The notes under the pieces: generated by a model
Told to the model about the DNA's origin: nothing
The model's database searches: none
Seen by the model: the letters and a program-made list of their open reading frames with translations, nothing else
Made by a program: the position numbers and the translations under genes
From: Clostridiales bacterium UBA1770
Lineage (GTDB): Bacteria > Bacillota > Clostridia > Oscillospirales > CAG-272
Reading direction: 5' to 3'
NCBI GenBank assembly: GCA_002315325.1
Contig: DCGU01000065.1
Span: 1-43,015 of the forward strand
Length of the DNA: 43,015 bases
Shown: positions 16,342 through 25,522 of the stretch, piece after piece
Layout: every line of letters starts with the position of its first letter
Position numbering within the stretch: position 1 is the stretch's first letter

Positions 16342-18552
16342 TTATTGGCCGATGAACGTGAGGGAAACCGTTTGTTTGCCCGCCGTTTCTCGCTCGCTGA
16401 CGTGGATACAAAGGACGTTTTCGGATACGAATTGTCCCTCTGCTTTGCATCCGATGGCTTCCGTGCGATAGGTGCCCGGATCGTTTGCATAGATGAAAAT
16501 GCGGCCTTCGCGTGCACCGGCATCCGGTCGCAGAGTGATGACCATCTGCTTTTTGTCGGCAGTGACGTCGGTAATCTCGGCCGCACCCATGCCGATATGC
16601 AAATCCGTGCCGATCACCGTCGGTATGTTTTTGTCTGTGACGGGCGTCAGACGTAATAGGGCCACGTCGTGCGCCTCCGGCGTCATTGGAAAATCAACGC
16701 CGCGAATGCCCAGGTATTCCCCTGTCCAAAACGACCATACGTGGAACCTTGTGCCGATTTTTTCAAACGGGTAGAAGGCCGTATTGAGTGTCGCCGCTGC
16801 GTCTTCGGGATTGTATAGCATAGCGACTGCGAAATCCCCCCACGGGCGGTTGGCCGTAAAACCGAAGCGGCGGTTCCATGGGTCAACACCCGGATGCAGG
16901 CATAACCCTTTTTCCGTCACGGGCGGGTTTAGGATTTCAAACTGTCGTACGTCTTTTTGGTATTCGGGGTGGTCAATCGGGTCCGAAATAAAGGTGAGCC
17001 CCCCGAGCAGCCCGACAAAACTGTGCCAGGTATGGTATTCCGCAGGGGTGATTACCCTGGTGTGTAAATAGGTGACGTCCGGGTCGAGTGCAAACGTGGT
17101 ATCCCGGATTACGGCGTTTTTCCCCACGGAGCGCAGACACCGTGCAATCGAACAATATCCCTCCCAAACGTCCACGGAGTCCGGGCCGACACGGCAGGCA
17201 TCGGCAAAGCCGAACGCACCGCGGGAAAAGCCGGCGCAGGCATTTAAATAGCATTCTTCACCGATTTCCCGGCGGTAGCCGCGGTAGACGTCACGATACA
17301 ATTCCAAAGACGTGCGGCTGTCGTCATAGGCACATCGGCCGTCGGCAACGATCTCGTTGAAGTCAATTTTAAAGTACGTAAATCCGGCATCGCGATAGGC
17401 TTTTACCGTATCCATGGCAAAGGCGTATGCCCCCGGATGGGAAAAGTCCAACCCACATGACGTGCCGCCCCAGTTCCCATTGGTGTGGTACGGGGTGCCG
17501 TCCGTGTGCCGCAGAAGCCAATCGGGGTGGGCTTTGGCCGTTTGCGTGGATTCGTGAACGATGGCGGGGGCAAGCCATATGCCGGGACGCGCACCGCAGG
17601 CACGAATATCTGTTGCCAAGGCTGCCATACCGGCCATACCGCCCGGGAATTTTTCATTGGGCGTCCAATCACCCGGTGCCGTTTGAAAGCCGTCGTCGAT
17701 CTGAATGACGTCAAGGGCAAATCCGTTTTCTTTATTTGCCGCGCCGATAATATCCCGCACGTTTTGTGCCGTGACTTGGGTGAAATAATAATACCAGCTG
17801 CACCACCCGACAAGCGGGGGACTTTTGCGGCATCCATGGGTTTCGGCCATGTGAACAAACAAATCGTGCAGGCATTCGTCGTACGGCCCCACGCACAGCG
17901 CCATGGATTGCGCTGCCCGCGTCTGCCCCGGGGCGACGCGCACGTAACTCATGTCGCTGCTGCAGGTTACGTCGTACAGGGCCCCGGCACGCTGTCCGCA
18001 AAATGAAAACTGCAAAAAGGCGGCGGGCACACCGACCGGTGCGCAGCAAAGCCCTGTCAGCCCGTCATTCGTATAGAGCGTAAAATAGTCGGAATAGGAC
18101 TGTAATTCGGTGCTGTTCTCATAATCCGCCAGGGGATGCACCCGCGTATCCTCCACGATGCCGCCGACGAACCAGTCTGCCGGATTCCCCTTGACAGTGA
18201 TTGCAGGACCGGCGCAGCGGAAACCGCACGCTTTTAACCATATGGGTCGGTCTCCCGTATTGGTGTACGTCATATCCAAAATGACGGCGGTGTGCCCCGC
18301 TTGTGCGGCCGTTACCGTTACGGCATAATCGATACGATGGGGGGCGTCCTGCACACGAAACGAACGGCGTTGACCGTCGCCCCAAAAGGTTTTATCGGCC
18401 GTGACGGCTGTTTGTTCAGGTGTTCCGCTGACGACGACCGGTGACGCGTCTTCCGACCGACTTGTTTGCAATTGGACAAAGGGAAAGAATAAACCGGAGG
18501 TAAAATCGTTTTCTTCCAGGCGGAATCCACCGTCTTTCACGTAAATTGACAT
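16342..18552 (-). CDS. GH36 alpha-galactosidase, cytoplasmic
   Basis: A 736-residue GH36 enzyme. An N-terminal supersandwich (about 1-250) precedes the barrel, which begins with VGWCSWYYYF and VIQIDDGFQ. The nucleophile is Asp397 in YFKIDFNE and the acid/base Asp458 in VGPDSVD. A C-terminal beta-sandwich follows. There is no signal peptide, so it complements the lipoprotein GH36 at 378 inside the cell, removing alpha-galactose from imported raffinose-type or galactomannan oligomers. ATG follows AAAGGAG by seven bases. A possible promoter, TTGACA (18624-18619) with TACGAT 19 bases away, is poorly spaced. Activity on alpha-galactosides is inferred from conserved residues. Confidence 0.88.
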   Translation of the reverse strand: MSIYVKDGGFRLEENDFTSGLFFPFVQLQTSRSEDASPVVVSGTPEQTAVTADKTFWGDGQRRSFRVQDAPHRIDYAVTVTAAQAGHTAVILDMTYTNTGDRPIWLKACGFRCAGPAITVKGNPADWFVGGIVEDTRVHPLADYENSTELQSYSDYFTLYTNDGLTGLCCAPVGVPAAFLQFSFCGQRAGALYDVTCSSDMSYVRVAPGQTRAAQSMALCVGPYDECLHDLFVHMAETHGCRKSPPLVGWCSWYYYFTQVTAQNVRDIIGAANKENGFALDVIQIDDGFQTAPGDWTPNEKFPGGMAGMAALATDIRACGARPGIWLAPAIVHESTQTAKAHPDWLLRHTDGTPYHTNGNWGGTSCGLDFSHPGAYAFAMDTVKAYRDAGFTYFKIDFNEIVADGRCAYDDSRTSLELYRDVYRGYRREIGEECYLNACAGFSRGAFGFADACRVGPDSVDVWEGYCSIARCLRSVGKNAVIRDTTFALDPDVTYLHTRVITPAEYHTWHSFVGLLGGLTFISDPIDHPEYQKDVRQFEILNPPVTEKGLCLHPGVDPWNRRFGFTANRPWGDFAVAMLYNPEDAAATLNTAFYPFEKIGTRFHVWSFWTGEYLGIRGVDFPMTPEAHDVALLRLTPVTDKNIPTVIGTDLHIGMGAAEITDVTADKKQMVITLRPDAGAREGRIFIYANDPGTYRTEAIGCKAEGQFVSENVLCIHVSERETAGKQTVSLTFIGQ

Positions 18553-18697
18553 GACGTTCTCCTTTGGCTAAAGATGGGGGCTTTATTTGCGTCATCGTAT
18601 GCACGTCCGGCGGTTGTTTGTCAACCAAACCGTGCCGTGGCAGAGAAGTGCGGCAGTAAATCTTTTAAAGTTGCGCCGGCAATGATCGGTGCCGCCT

Positions 18698-20473
18698 TTA
18701 TTTTGCTTTTTCCAGCGACATGGTAAGAATGTTCAAACCGTACATGTTTTTGTACGACGTCTTTGCGGTTTGGGTAACGATGCGGATGCCGATGCCCCGG
18801 GTTACGTCGTTTTTGTCATAGGACGCCAGTTTTTTGCAGGGGTCGAACGGTTTGCAGTTGTCGCGGACAATCAGGTCCACCGTGTTCGGCTTGTTGATGA
18901 CAGCCAGTTCCACTGCACCGTTTTTCTTGGTGTGCCTAAAGCCGTGCGTGACCGTATTGACGGCTATCTCTTCCAGGCACAGACCGCAGAAATAAGCGGT
19001 TCTGTCGTCGATACCGCGTGCCTTGCAGAACGCAATGATTTTTGCCGAGGCATTGGTTGCGTCGTCACTGTTCGTCATGCGCAACAGGAGCGTGTCTTCG
19101 GGCGGAACACCGAAATTGTCGTCCAGGCAAAGCAAATCGTCAACGGACCGCGGCAGTTTTTTGTTTTTGAAGACATTGTACAAATAAGTGATGGCAAACG
19201 CGAGCATATCACCCAGGAGTATGCCGTGCCAGAAGCCGATGATGCCGAACAGTCTGCTTAAGGTGATAATGGCAGCCAGCGGAGCGACGAGCGACGTGAG
19301 AAATGCCAAAATATTGACAGTCTTTTTCTTGTCCAGCGCAGCATACAGGGTGGAAAGCATCATATAGGCCGTATAGAATATGAAAGCAAACGAGTAGATA
19401 TGCTGGGATTTCACGTGGGTCGCCGCGTTCTCTACGTTGTAAATCACCGCGGCCGGTGCTGCCGAAATAAACATGATGGTGCAGAGTACCGCAGCGATGG
19501 ACACGCCCGTTATCAATATCGTTTTGACAAAGCGGCGCAGCGACGCTCTGTCGCCCTCGTTGATATAAATGCCGGCCATCATCAGGATAACCATCCCCGC
19601 GGCGTTGGCAAACAGCCCGTACGTTACCGCGTCGATGCTTGAAATGACCGAGAGGGAAGAGAGCACCCCGGTCCCGCCGACGGACGCCGCAATCTTAATC
19701 ATGACCGTTGCTTTGATAATGGACCAAACGCGTGCCGACGATTCTGTCAGGCCGCTGCCGAACAGTGCGCCGAAATCTTTGCGGCACAGGTTATGCAGCG
19801 AAAAACGCACGTACTTTTTGACTGCCAGAACGACAACAAGGAAGATAAACGCCGCCGTTTGCGCAATGGAGTTGGCCAGGGCGGAATAGAAAATGCCGAG
19901 GTGCATCACGTGCAGAAAAACGTAGTTGAGTGTTACGTTTGCAACAAAAATGACGGCCGAGACGGCAATCGGTACGGCAAGATTGGAACGAATTTGGCAA
20001 AGTGCGATCAATATGGCGCACAGCGGCTGCATCAAATAGAATAACGCAAATCCGCGCAAGGCGCTGCAGCAGGCGGGCAGCATTTCGGCATCTGCCCCGA
20101 AAAAGGAGCAAATGGGTGCCGTGAAAAGGAAACAGGCAGCGCCCACGACGGCACTGAATACGACGGAAATGAGTATCGTTGTGCTGAATAGGCGATTGAC
20201 GGCGTCGTGATTACCTTTGCATATTTCGCGGCCGATGAGCAGGACTTCGCCGCTTGTCACGAGCAACGTAAAGATGAGGACGACGTTGGTCACGGCATTG
20301 ATGACCTGCAGCTGCGCCAGCCCACCCTGGCCGAGTTCGTTGCTGATGATATAGGTGTTAACCAGCGAACAGAGCGAGGTGGTCAATGAGGAAAGCATTT
20401 GTACGGCAACCAGTTTTAGGAAAAGATATAAATCCAGCGATTCTTTGCGCAAAAAGTTTTTACCGTTCGGCAT
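18698..20473 (-). CDS. MATE transporter fused to a C-terminal RsbW-like ATPase domain
   Basis: A 591-residue protein. Residues 1 to about 430 hold roughly twelve hydrophobic helices in the arrangement of MATE efflux proteins. The last 140 residues form a GHKL domain like anti-sigma kinases: N-box EEIAVNTVTHGF (from Glu501, Asn506), G1-type VRDNCKPFDP (Asp538) and G2-type RGIGIRI (about 559). The usual Gly of the G1 box is replaced by Cys. The ATPase part lies after the last helix, probably in the cytoplasm. It could phosphorylate a partner protein or couple nucleotide state to transport; no anti-anti-sigma factor or phosphatase is adjacent. It has its own promoter. The domain calls are confident, the function is not known. 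Confidence 0.82.
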   Translation of the reverse strand: MPNGKNFLRKESLDLYLFLKLVAVQMLSSLTTSLCSLVNTYIISNELGQGGLAQLQVINAVTNVVLIFTLLVTSGEVLLIGREICKGNHDAVNRLFSTTILISVVFSAVVGAACFLFTAPICSFFGADAEMLPACCSALRGFALFYLMQPLCAILIALCQIRSNLAVPIAVSAVIFVANVTLNYVFLHVMHLGIFYSALANSIAQTAAFIFLVVVLAVKKYVRFSLHNLCRKDFGALFGSGLTESSARVWSIIKATVMIKIAASVGGTGVLSSLSVISSIDAVTYGLFANAAGMVILMMAGIYINEGDRASLRRFVKTILITGVSIAAVLCTIMFISAAPAAVIYNVENAATHVKSQHIYSFAFIFYTAYMMLSTLYAALDKKKTVNILAFLTSLVAPLAAIITLSRLFGIIGFWHGILLGDMLAFAITYLYNVFKNKKLPRSVDDLLCLDDNFGVPPEDTLLLRMTNSDDATNASAKIIAFCKARGIDDRTAYFCGLCLEEIAVNTVTHGFRHTKKNGAVELAVINKPNTVDLIVRDNCKPFDPCKKLASYDKNDVTRGIGIRIVTQTAKTSYKNMYGLNILTMSLEKAK

Positions 20474-20528
20474 ATTTTTTGTCTCTTTCTTCGTTTTTCG
20501 ATGATCATGCGGCGCCCGCCGCTGCTGC

Positions 20529-20541
20529 GTTCTTACAGAAC
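20529..20541 (-). promoter_or_regulatory. Palindrome at the predicted transcription start of the MATE fusion
   Basis: GTTCT-TAC-AGAAC is an inverted repeat overlapping the expected +1 region of the promoter at 20550-20579. It could be an operator or a small 5' hairpin. Confidence 0.35.
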
Positions 20542-20549
20542 GTAAAGGA

Positions 20550-20579
20550 ATTGTAGCACGAAATACTGCCCCTTGTCAA
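20550..20579 (-). promoter_or_regulatory. Sigma-A promoter of the MATE fusion gene
   Basis: Minus strand: TTGACA (20579-20574), 18-base spacer, TACAAT (20555-20550). The leader would be about 70 bases. Confidence 0.78.
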
Positions 20580-20663
20580 GGAAGGGTATCAGCAAGCAAT
20601 GCAGTCGTGCAGCGTCTGCCGCCTCCGTAGACGGATGCGCCAACCGACGGCTTCGCCCGATAA

Positions 20664-20696
20664 CAAAAATGCCTGCCGCATTTTGCGGCAGGCATT
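20664..20696 (-). terminator. Terminator of the PASTA/ABC operon
   Basis: Perfect 13-base stem AATGCCTGCCGCA/TGCGGCAGGCATT (20668-20680 with 20684-20696), followed by a T-run on the minus strand. It ends the transcript of the three minus-strand genes to its right and isolates the MATE fusion gene. Confidence 0.9.
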
Positions 20697-20714
20697 GCTC
20701 CGATAGGCATAAAA

Positions 20715-22943
20715 TTAAGGTTCTCTCCCGTTGGAAAGGTAAATCACAATATGGGACCCGCACGAGATTTTGCCGTCGGCGGCAGTGGTCGAAACGATAT
20801 GACCGTAGGGTACGTAATTGCCGGCGCTCGGCGTGACGAAGTTGACGGTATAGTGCAAATCGGCGCCCTTGACGTTGAAATCGTAAAAATAACGATCAAT
20901 CGTTGCCTCGGTTTGGTCTTCCAAATCGCCCAGATAGGGGAGACCGAGGGAGTAGGTCAGCGTGATTTCATTGTCGGCGGGCAGGGCCGTGCCGGCGGGC
21001 GTGGATTGGGAAATCAACTTGCCGAAGTCAGCCGCATTACTGTAGCGTTCAACAACAGTGACCTTGACGCGGTTGTCAACGTCGGCAGCATATTCTTTCA
21101 GGATACCGGAGTAATCGGGGGCAATGACGGCAATCGGCGTGCCGTTGCTCACGGACACGGTGATGACGGTGTTGACAGACACGTATTCGTCCCCGACGCT
21201 CGCGGCAACGACGGTCCCCTTCGGTTCGCTGCTGTTCACGTATTGTGCGGATACCGTAAAGGCGGCGCCGGACGCGTTGTATTTTTCGATGACGGACGGT
21301 AACTCGTTTTCCTTGCGGCCGAGCAGGGACTCCATATAGGGTTTACCCAACGAGTAGGTCAGGGTAATGGCCGTGGGGTCGCTTGTTTTGACAGCGGCAC
21401 TGCCGGCGGGCAGGGACTGGGCAATGAAGCCGCCGAAGGGAACGGTGTCGCTGTAGACTGTTTTCACAGTCACGGCAAAGGCGGGATTGAAAGCCTGCGC
21501 TTCACTTTGTTTGACGGTGCTGTAATCGGATACGGTCACTGTCTGTACTGCGACAGCAGTCGTGCTGCCGCGGCTGATGCTGAACGTTAGGGCTTCGCCG
21601 ATGGCAACGAATTCCCCGCCGCGGGATACGGCGACGATGCTGCCCTTGGCAGCGTCATTGTCAACGTAGATGGTCGTATAGGTAAAGGCGGCGCCCTTTT
21701 GGTTGTACTCATAAATCAAACGTGCAATTTCATCCTCACGTTTGCCGACGAGATCTTCCAAATAGGGGCGGCCGAGTGAGTACCGCACGGTGACGGCTGT
21801 GTCAGTATCCACAAGCGTGCCCGAAGAAACGTTTTGCCCGACAAAAGCACCGTAGGGGACGGTATTGTCATACACGTTGACAATACTGACGCGCAAACCG
21901 CTGACGTCTTTGGCAGATTCCTGCGTCATCCCCGAAAAATCGGGCACAATCACACCGTTGGTGCCGACGATGGTAAAGACAATCGTGGCATCGGTTTCCA
22001 CTAAAGTGCCTGCCTCAATATTCTGGGCAATAACGGTACCCGGTTCGCCATCGGCCATGACGGAAACGTAACGAACCTGTGTCAGTTTTGCAGTGGCAAC
22101 CCAGGTTTGCGCAGCGTCCTTGGTTTTGCCGACGAAATTCTGCATTTTGACCAGGTTGGTGGGGCGCGCTTCGCCCTTGGATACGTACACGGTGACCGCG
22201 TCGCTGCGGCTGAACGTGGCCTCGGTAACGGCGGCGCTGGCGAACTCGTATCGAATGACGCCGCCCTTGGCAACGGTGTCGCTGTTTTCTTCAACGATTT
22301 TTACACCGAGCAGTTTATTTTGTTCGGCAAAGGCTTTGACTTCGGCACCTGTCATGGACGCAACGTCCGGGAAGTCAATATGCAGGGTAGGGTCGCATCC
22401 CTTGCTGTACGTCACGGAAATGACGGCATTGGGTGCGATTTTGCCCGACGTGATATCTTGGTAAAGAATGACGTCTTCGGTGGCTGATTCATCGTAGACA
22501 GTGGCCTCATCCAAAACGATTTTATACTCCGTTGCCCACTTGCGCATCTCGGCAATGGTGCGGCCGGTAAAGTCCTTTACGGCAACGCGGCGGAATTGCA
22601 TGACGGCGACGATGGCGCCCACGGCCAGTGCAACGACCAAGAGCAGGCACAGGATGACGGCCCACACTTTTTTGAAAAAGAAACTGTGGTCCACGACGGC
22701 CACGTGGTCGACGGAGCGAATGCCGCCGCCGGGACGGGACACGGATTCGCGCTGTGCCGTATGCGGCGCTGCATTTTGATCTGCGGCAGGCGCCGTCGGC
22801 ACGCTGTCCGCAGGACGCGGTGTGTCTTCGGGGGGGTTCCGTACAGGTGCGGTTTCACCGGCCATATGATTGACGGACGGCTCTGTGCTGCCGTTTTTTT
22901 CTTCCTGGGCTTTATTGTTGATTTGTTCCAAAAAACTCGGCAT
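20715..22943 (-). CDS. Single-pass membrane protein with about nine PASTA repeats, no kinase
   Basis: A 742-residue protein. A Pro/Ala/Thr-rich cytoplasmic part (1-85) is followed by one membrane helix (about 93-115) and then an extracellular chain of PASTA-like domains. Three single repeats come first. Then a pair of repeats about 140 residues long is present three times; each second half begins YSLGxPY. PASTA domains bind muropeptides or peptidoglycan, usually as part of Ser/Thr kinases or penicillin-binding proteins; neither is fused here. The start overlaps the end of the ABC ATPase gene by 32 bases, so the two are translationally linked. A role in wall sensing or in guiding the ABC machine is inferred. 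Confidence 0.85.
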   Translation of the reverse strand: MPSFLEQINNKAQEEKNGSTEPSVNHMAGETAPVRNPPEDTPRPADSVPTAPAADQNAAPHTAQRESVSRPGGGIRSVDHVAVVDHSFFFKKVWAVILCLLLVVALAVGAIVAVMQFRRVAVKDFTGRTIAEMRKWATEYKIVLDEATVYDESATEDVILYQDITSGKIAPNAVISVTYSKGCDPTLHIDFPDVASMTGAEVKAFAEQNKLLGVKIVEENSDTVAKGGVIRYEFASAAVTEATFSRSDAVTVYVSKGEARPTNLVKMQNFVGKTKDAAQTWVATAKLTQVRYVSVMADGEPGTVIAQNIEAGTLVETDATIVFTIVGTNGVIVPDFSGMTQESAKDVSGLRVSIVNVYDNTVPYGAFVGQNVSSGTLVDTDTAVTVRYSLGRPYLEDLVGKREDEIARLIYEYNQKGAAFTYTTIYVDNDAAKGSIVAVSRGGEFVAIGEALTFSISRGSTTAVAVQTVTVSDYSTVKQSEAQAFNPAFAVTVKTVYSDTVPFGGFIAQSLPAGSAAVKTSDPTAITLTYSLGKPYMESLLGRKENELPSVIEKYNASGAAFTVSAQYVNSSEPKGTVVAASVGDEYVSVNTVITVSVSNGTPIAVIAPDYSGILKEYAADVDNRVKVTVVERYSNAADFGKLISQSTPAGTALPADNEITLTYSLGLPYLGDLEDQTEATIDRYFYDFNVKGADLHYTVNFVTPSAGNYVPYGHIVSTTAADGKISCGSHIVIYLSNGREP

Positions 22944-23616
22944 CTTCGAATAATTCTCCTTTTTGCAATCTCACAACACAGTCGGAACGTTTGGCAACGG
23001 CGCTCGAGTGCGTGACGGCAATAATGCATTTGCCGAACTCGTGTGCCATCGTGGCAAACATATTGACGATTTCGCCCTGCATACCCTCGTCCAGGTTACC
23101 CGTCGGCTCGTCCGCCAAAATGACGTCGACGTCGGTGGTCATGGCGCGGGCGATGGCGACGCGCTGCTGTTCACCGCCGCTGAGTTTGGTGACCAGCCGA
23201 TTGGCCTTGTCGGCACCGATGCCGACGTACTCCAATACGTTCAGGGCCGTTTGGCGTTTGTTTTTCGGAATGGCATTGTCGGTCGTACTCATGGCGACCA
23301 TCAGGTTTTCTGCGGCCGTCATATACGGGATCAGGTTGTACCCCTGAAAGACGATGCTGATGTTGTTACGGCGGTATTTGGCATAGCCGATTTGGCGGAT
23401 ATCCTGTCCGTTATACAGGATGCGGCCTTCACCGGGACGGTCCAATGTGGCCAATTGGGAGAGCAGGGTGGTTTTACCGCTGCCGGATTCGCCCAAAATG
23501 GTATAGAACTTGCCTTTTTCAAAACCGTAATTGACGTTTTGCAAAATGTAACGTCTGGCGTCGCCGTCCTTGTAAAAATAGGATACGTTTTCCAAAGATA
23601 AAATCGGATTATTCAT
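22912..23616 (-). CDS. ABC transporter ATPase, MacB/LolD/FtsE type
   Basis: A 234-residue ATPase with all motifs: Walker A GESGSGKTT (about 42-50), the Q-loop in VFQGYN, signature LSGGEQQRVAIARA, Walker B VILADEPTGNLDE and the switch His in AVTHSS. This pattern belongs to the MacB/LolD/FtsE group, which drives mechanotransmission rather than classical transport. It lies 13 bases after the permease gene and its end overlaps the PASTA gene, so all three are one unit. It acts at the inner face of the membrane with the permease. Confidence 0.93.
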   Translation of the reverse strand: MNNPILSLENVSYFYKDGDARRYILQNVNYGFEKGKFYTILGESGSGKTTLLSQLATLDRPGEGRILYNGQDIRQIGYAKYRRNNISIVFQGYNLIPYMTAAENLMVAMSTTDNAIPKNKRQTALNVLEYVGIGADKANRLVTKLSGGEQQRVAIARAMTTDVDVILADEPTGNLDEGMQGEIVNMFATMAHEFGKCIIAVTHSSAVAKRSDCVVRLQKGELFEDAEFFGTNQQ

Positions 23617-23629
23617 GGTTGTATCCTCC

Positions 23630-25114
23630 TTACATCAAAATTTCGCGCGGTTTCAGGCGCAGGGTTGCCACCACGGGTACAAGCGTGGAAACCAGGACAG
23701 AGCCCAGTCCCACAATATAAATCAGGGCAATCGTACGGCCGTCCAGGGACATATCGTACTGTTCCATTACGTCCTCACCGGAAACGATGTCATCGTAATA
23801 GTAGTATTCGTCCGTGCCTTCCAACTGGTCAGCCAGCAGGTCCTGCGACAGGCCTTTGGCCAAAACGTTGCCGCTGAACAGCGACAGGGAAACGGCAACG
23901 ACAGCCACCACCAATACCTCGGTCAGAATCTGTACGGCAATGTGCCATTTGCGCTCGCCGAGCGAGAGGTAAATGCCCATTTCACGGCGTCTGTCTTTGA
24001 GGAACAGCGTAATCAGCAGCGTGATGATCATCACGGTGGCACCGACGGCCACGTACAGAATAATATTGGCAATCAGCGTCATATTCTGCATGGGTTTAGC
24101 GACCTCGGACAGGTTTTCACGGTTGTCGGTGAACTTGTATCCCAGGGGCAAAAGCCCTTTGTTTTCCGACTCGAACAGGTCGAGGTTGTCGATGCTGTCG
24201 ATGAGGAACGTCATCTCCACGTTGTCGCTCATCGTGTAGTCTTCCATGCCGAGCGCCTTGGTGCTGTTGTTGTAGAAGGTGATGTAATCGGAAATGGCGC
24301 CGGAGGTGGTATAGATGGGGTTGTCTTCATAGACGGGAATGACGCCGATGTCGGGAACGTCAATGATAACGCCGTCATCGGTTTCGTTTGCCGTATCCAT
24401 ATCGTAATAAATGACGTCGCCCCCGTTGATATACCCCGGGTCGTCCTCTTGCTGCTTTAGATTTTCATATATACCGATGATGGTTGCCGTTACGGGGTCT
24501 AATTTGTGCTCGGTAGACTCCCACGTTTCTTCATCCCATTCCCATACGGACTCAACGATATCAAAGGTATCGCCGACAGCGAGATTATTGCGTTCTGCGA
24601 GAGATTGAGAAATGATGACGACGAAATCGTGATTTTTGATTTCCGCCGCATTGTAGCAGCGGCCCTCGACAATACGGATGTCCCCGTCCTCTTCTGCCTT
24701 CAGCGCGTTGCGCGTGCTGCCGATGAAGTTGAAGCCGCAGGTCTCATAATACTCTTCGTTTTCAGCTTCCACCCACGTGTCGTACAGGACTGTTTCCAAA
24801 TAGGCTTCGTTTTGATAGTTGGCCACCTTGACGTAGGGCGATGCGGCCAGTTTTTCCATCAAACTGTAATCCAAACAGTTCCACAGCGTGGAATAATCGA
24901 ATTCTTCAATTTTGTCCACGGCTTCCCAGTCAATTTCCAGGCCGACCTCGGCGCCCATTTTTTCCAGCAGGGCACGCTTGGTCTGTGCCAGGGCGTTTTT
25001 GACAGAGATGGCGCCGGCAATGACGTTGCATAAAATAAAAATGAGAACCAACAAAATGACTGCTTTTCCCGGTTTGCGGACAATACCGACAAAAGCGCGC
25101 TTGATAAAGTTCAT
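23630..25114 (-). CDS. MacB/FtsX-like ABC permease with a large acidic extracellular domain
   Basis: A 494-residue permease. One N-terminal membrane helix (about 17-39) and three C-terminal helices (about 340-370, 395-415, 460-480) enclose an extracellular domain of about 300 residues, the MacB/FtsX topology. LFLKDRRREMGIYLSLG is the FtsX-family cytoplasmic motif. The outer domain is unusually rich in Asp, Glu and Tyr. The predicted job is to pass force or signal from the ATPase to an outer partner, here perhaps the PASTA protein encoded next. ATG follows AAAGGAA. First gene of the operon, with a -10 like TATAAT about 80 bases upstream. Confidence 0.9.
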   Translation of the reverse strand: MNFIKRAFVGIVRKPGKAVILLVLIFILCNVIAGAISVKNALAQTKRALLEKMGAEVGLEIDWEAVDKIEEFDYSTLWNCLDYSLMEKLAASPYVKVANYQNEAYLETVLYDTWVEAENEEYYETCGFNFIGSTRNALKAEEDGDIRIVEGRCYNAAEIKNHDFVVIISQSLAERNNLAVGDTFDIVESVWEWDEETWESTEHKLDPVTATIIGIYENLKQQEDDPGYINGGDVIYYDMDTANETDDGVIIDVPDIGVIPVYEDNPIYTTSGAISDYITFYNNSTKALGMEDYTMSDNVEMTFLIDSIDNLDLFESENKGLLPLGYKFTDNRENLSEVAKPMQNMTLIANIILYVAVGATVMIITLLITLFLKDRRREMGIYLSLGERKWHIAVQILTEVLVVAVVAVSLSLFSGNVLAKGLSQDLLADQLEGTDEYYYYDDIVSGEDVMEQYDMSLDGRTIALIYIVGLGSVLVSTLVPVVATLRLKPREILM

Positions 25115-25190
25115 AACGTATTCCTTTCAGATTGTACTTTGTGTTTTGCACCGATATACGTAGACGCAGGGAACGGCATTTTGTTCCGCA

Positions 25191-25207
25191 ATATTATAAC
25201 ATAATAT
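25191..25207 (-). promoter_or_regulatory. -10 element and palindrome before the ABC/PASTA operon
   Basis: On the minus strand TATAAT (25198-25193) is embedded in the inverted repeat ATATTAT-AAC-ATAATAT. The -35 at the right distance is poor. The palindrome may be an operator that needs an activator or repressor. Confidence 0.45.
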
Positions 25208-25278
25208 GAAAAAAAGTGAAAGAAAAATGGGGGTGGCGCAGTGCCCGCAGGACACCGTCGGGACACCTTAGCTTTTTG

Positions 25279-25307
25279 TTGTCCAACGTGTCGATATGTG
25301 TTATAAT
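25279..25307 (+). promoter_or_regulatory. Sigma-A promoter of the flavin oxidoreductase-like gene
   Basis: TTGTCC (25279-25284), 17 bases, TATAAT (25302-25307). The gene begins about 245 bases downstream because a repeat element lies between promoter and ribosome binding site. Confidence 0.75.
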
Positions 25308-25324
25308 AATCAAAATAGATATAG

Positions 25325-25522
25325 TCAATTGTAAAAGTCAGAAGTTTATTGATAAATTCGTTTTTTCGGCAGCTTTGCCGCCGAAAAAACACCTTATAGA
25401 CGAGCAAAGCGAGTCCGCGCGCAAAGGGGTGTCTTCAAAAATCTTCGAGTTTTGAGGGCGGCGATAAGCGCGCGTAACCCCGCCGCGCGTATCCCAATTG
25501 TAAAACGCAGTTTTACAATTGA
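25325..25522. mobile_element. MITE-like repeat element of 198 bases without an open frame
   Basis: Terminal inverted repeats TCAATTGTAAAA (25325-25336) and TTTTACAATTGA (25511-25522) bound the element. AAAATAGATATA occurs exactly on both outer sides (25312-25323 and 25526-25537), as a target duplication would. The inside is strongly folded: an 11-base stem GTTTTTTCGGC/GCCGAAAAAAC (25360-25370 with 25380-25390), a TCAAAA/TTTTGA hairpin near 25434-25454, a CGCGCG stem near 25470, and a 12-base perfect hairpin at the right end (25495-25506 with 25510-25521). No coding sequence. It separates the promoter at 25279 from its gene. Whether it moves by a transposase elsewhere is unknown. Confidence 0.65.

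Noticed and set aside
18594..18624. TTGACA and TACGAT before the GH36 gene at 18552
   Set aside because: The spacer is 19 bases and the -10 is weak; not strong enough to list as a promoter.
25360..25390. GTTTTTTCGGC/GCCGAAAAAAC hairpin as a terminator
   Set aside because: No T-run follows the stem on either strand. It is kept as internal structure of the repeat element.
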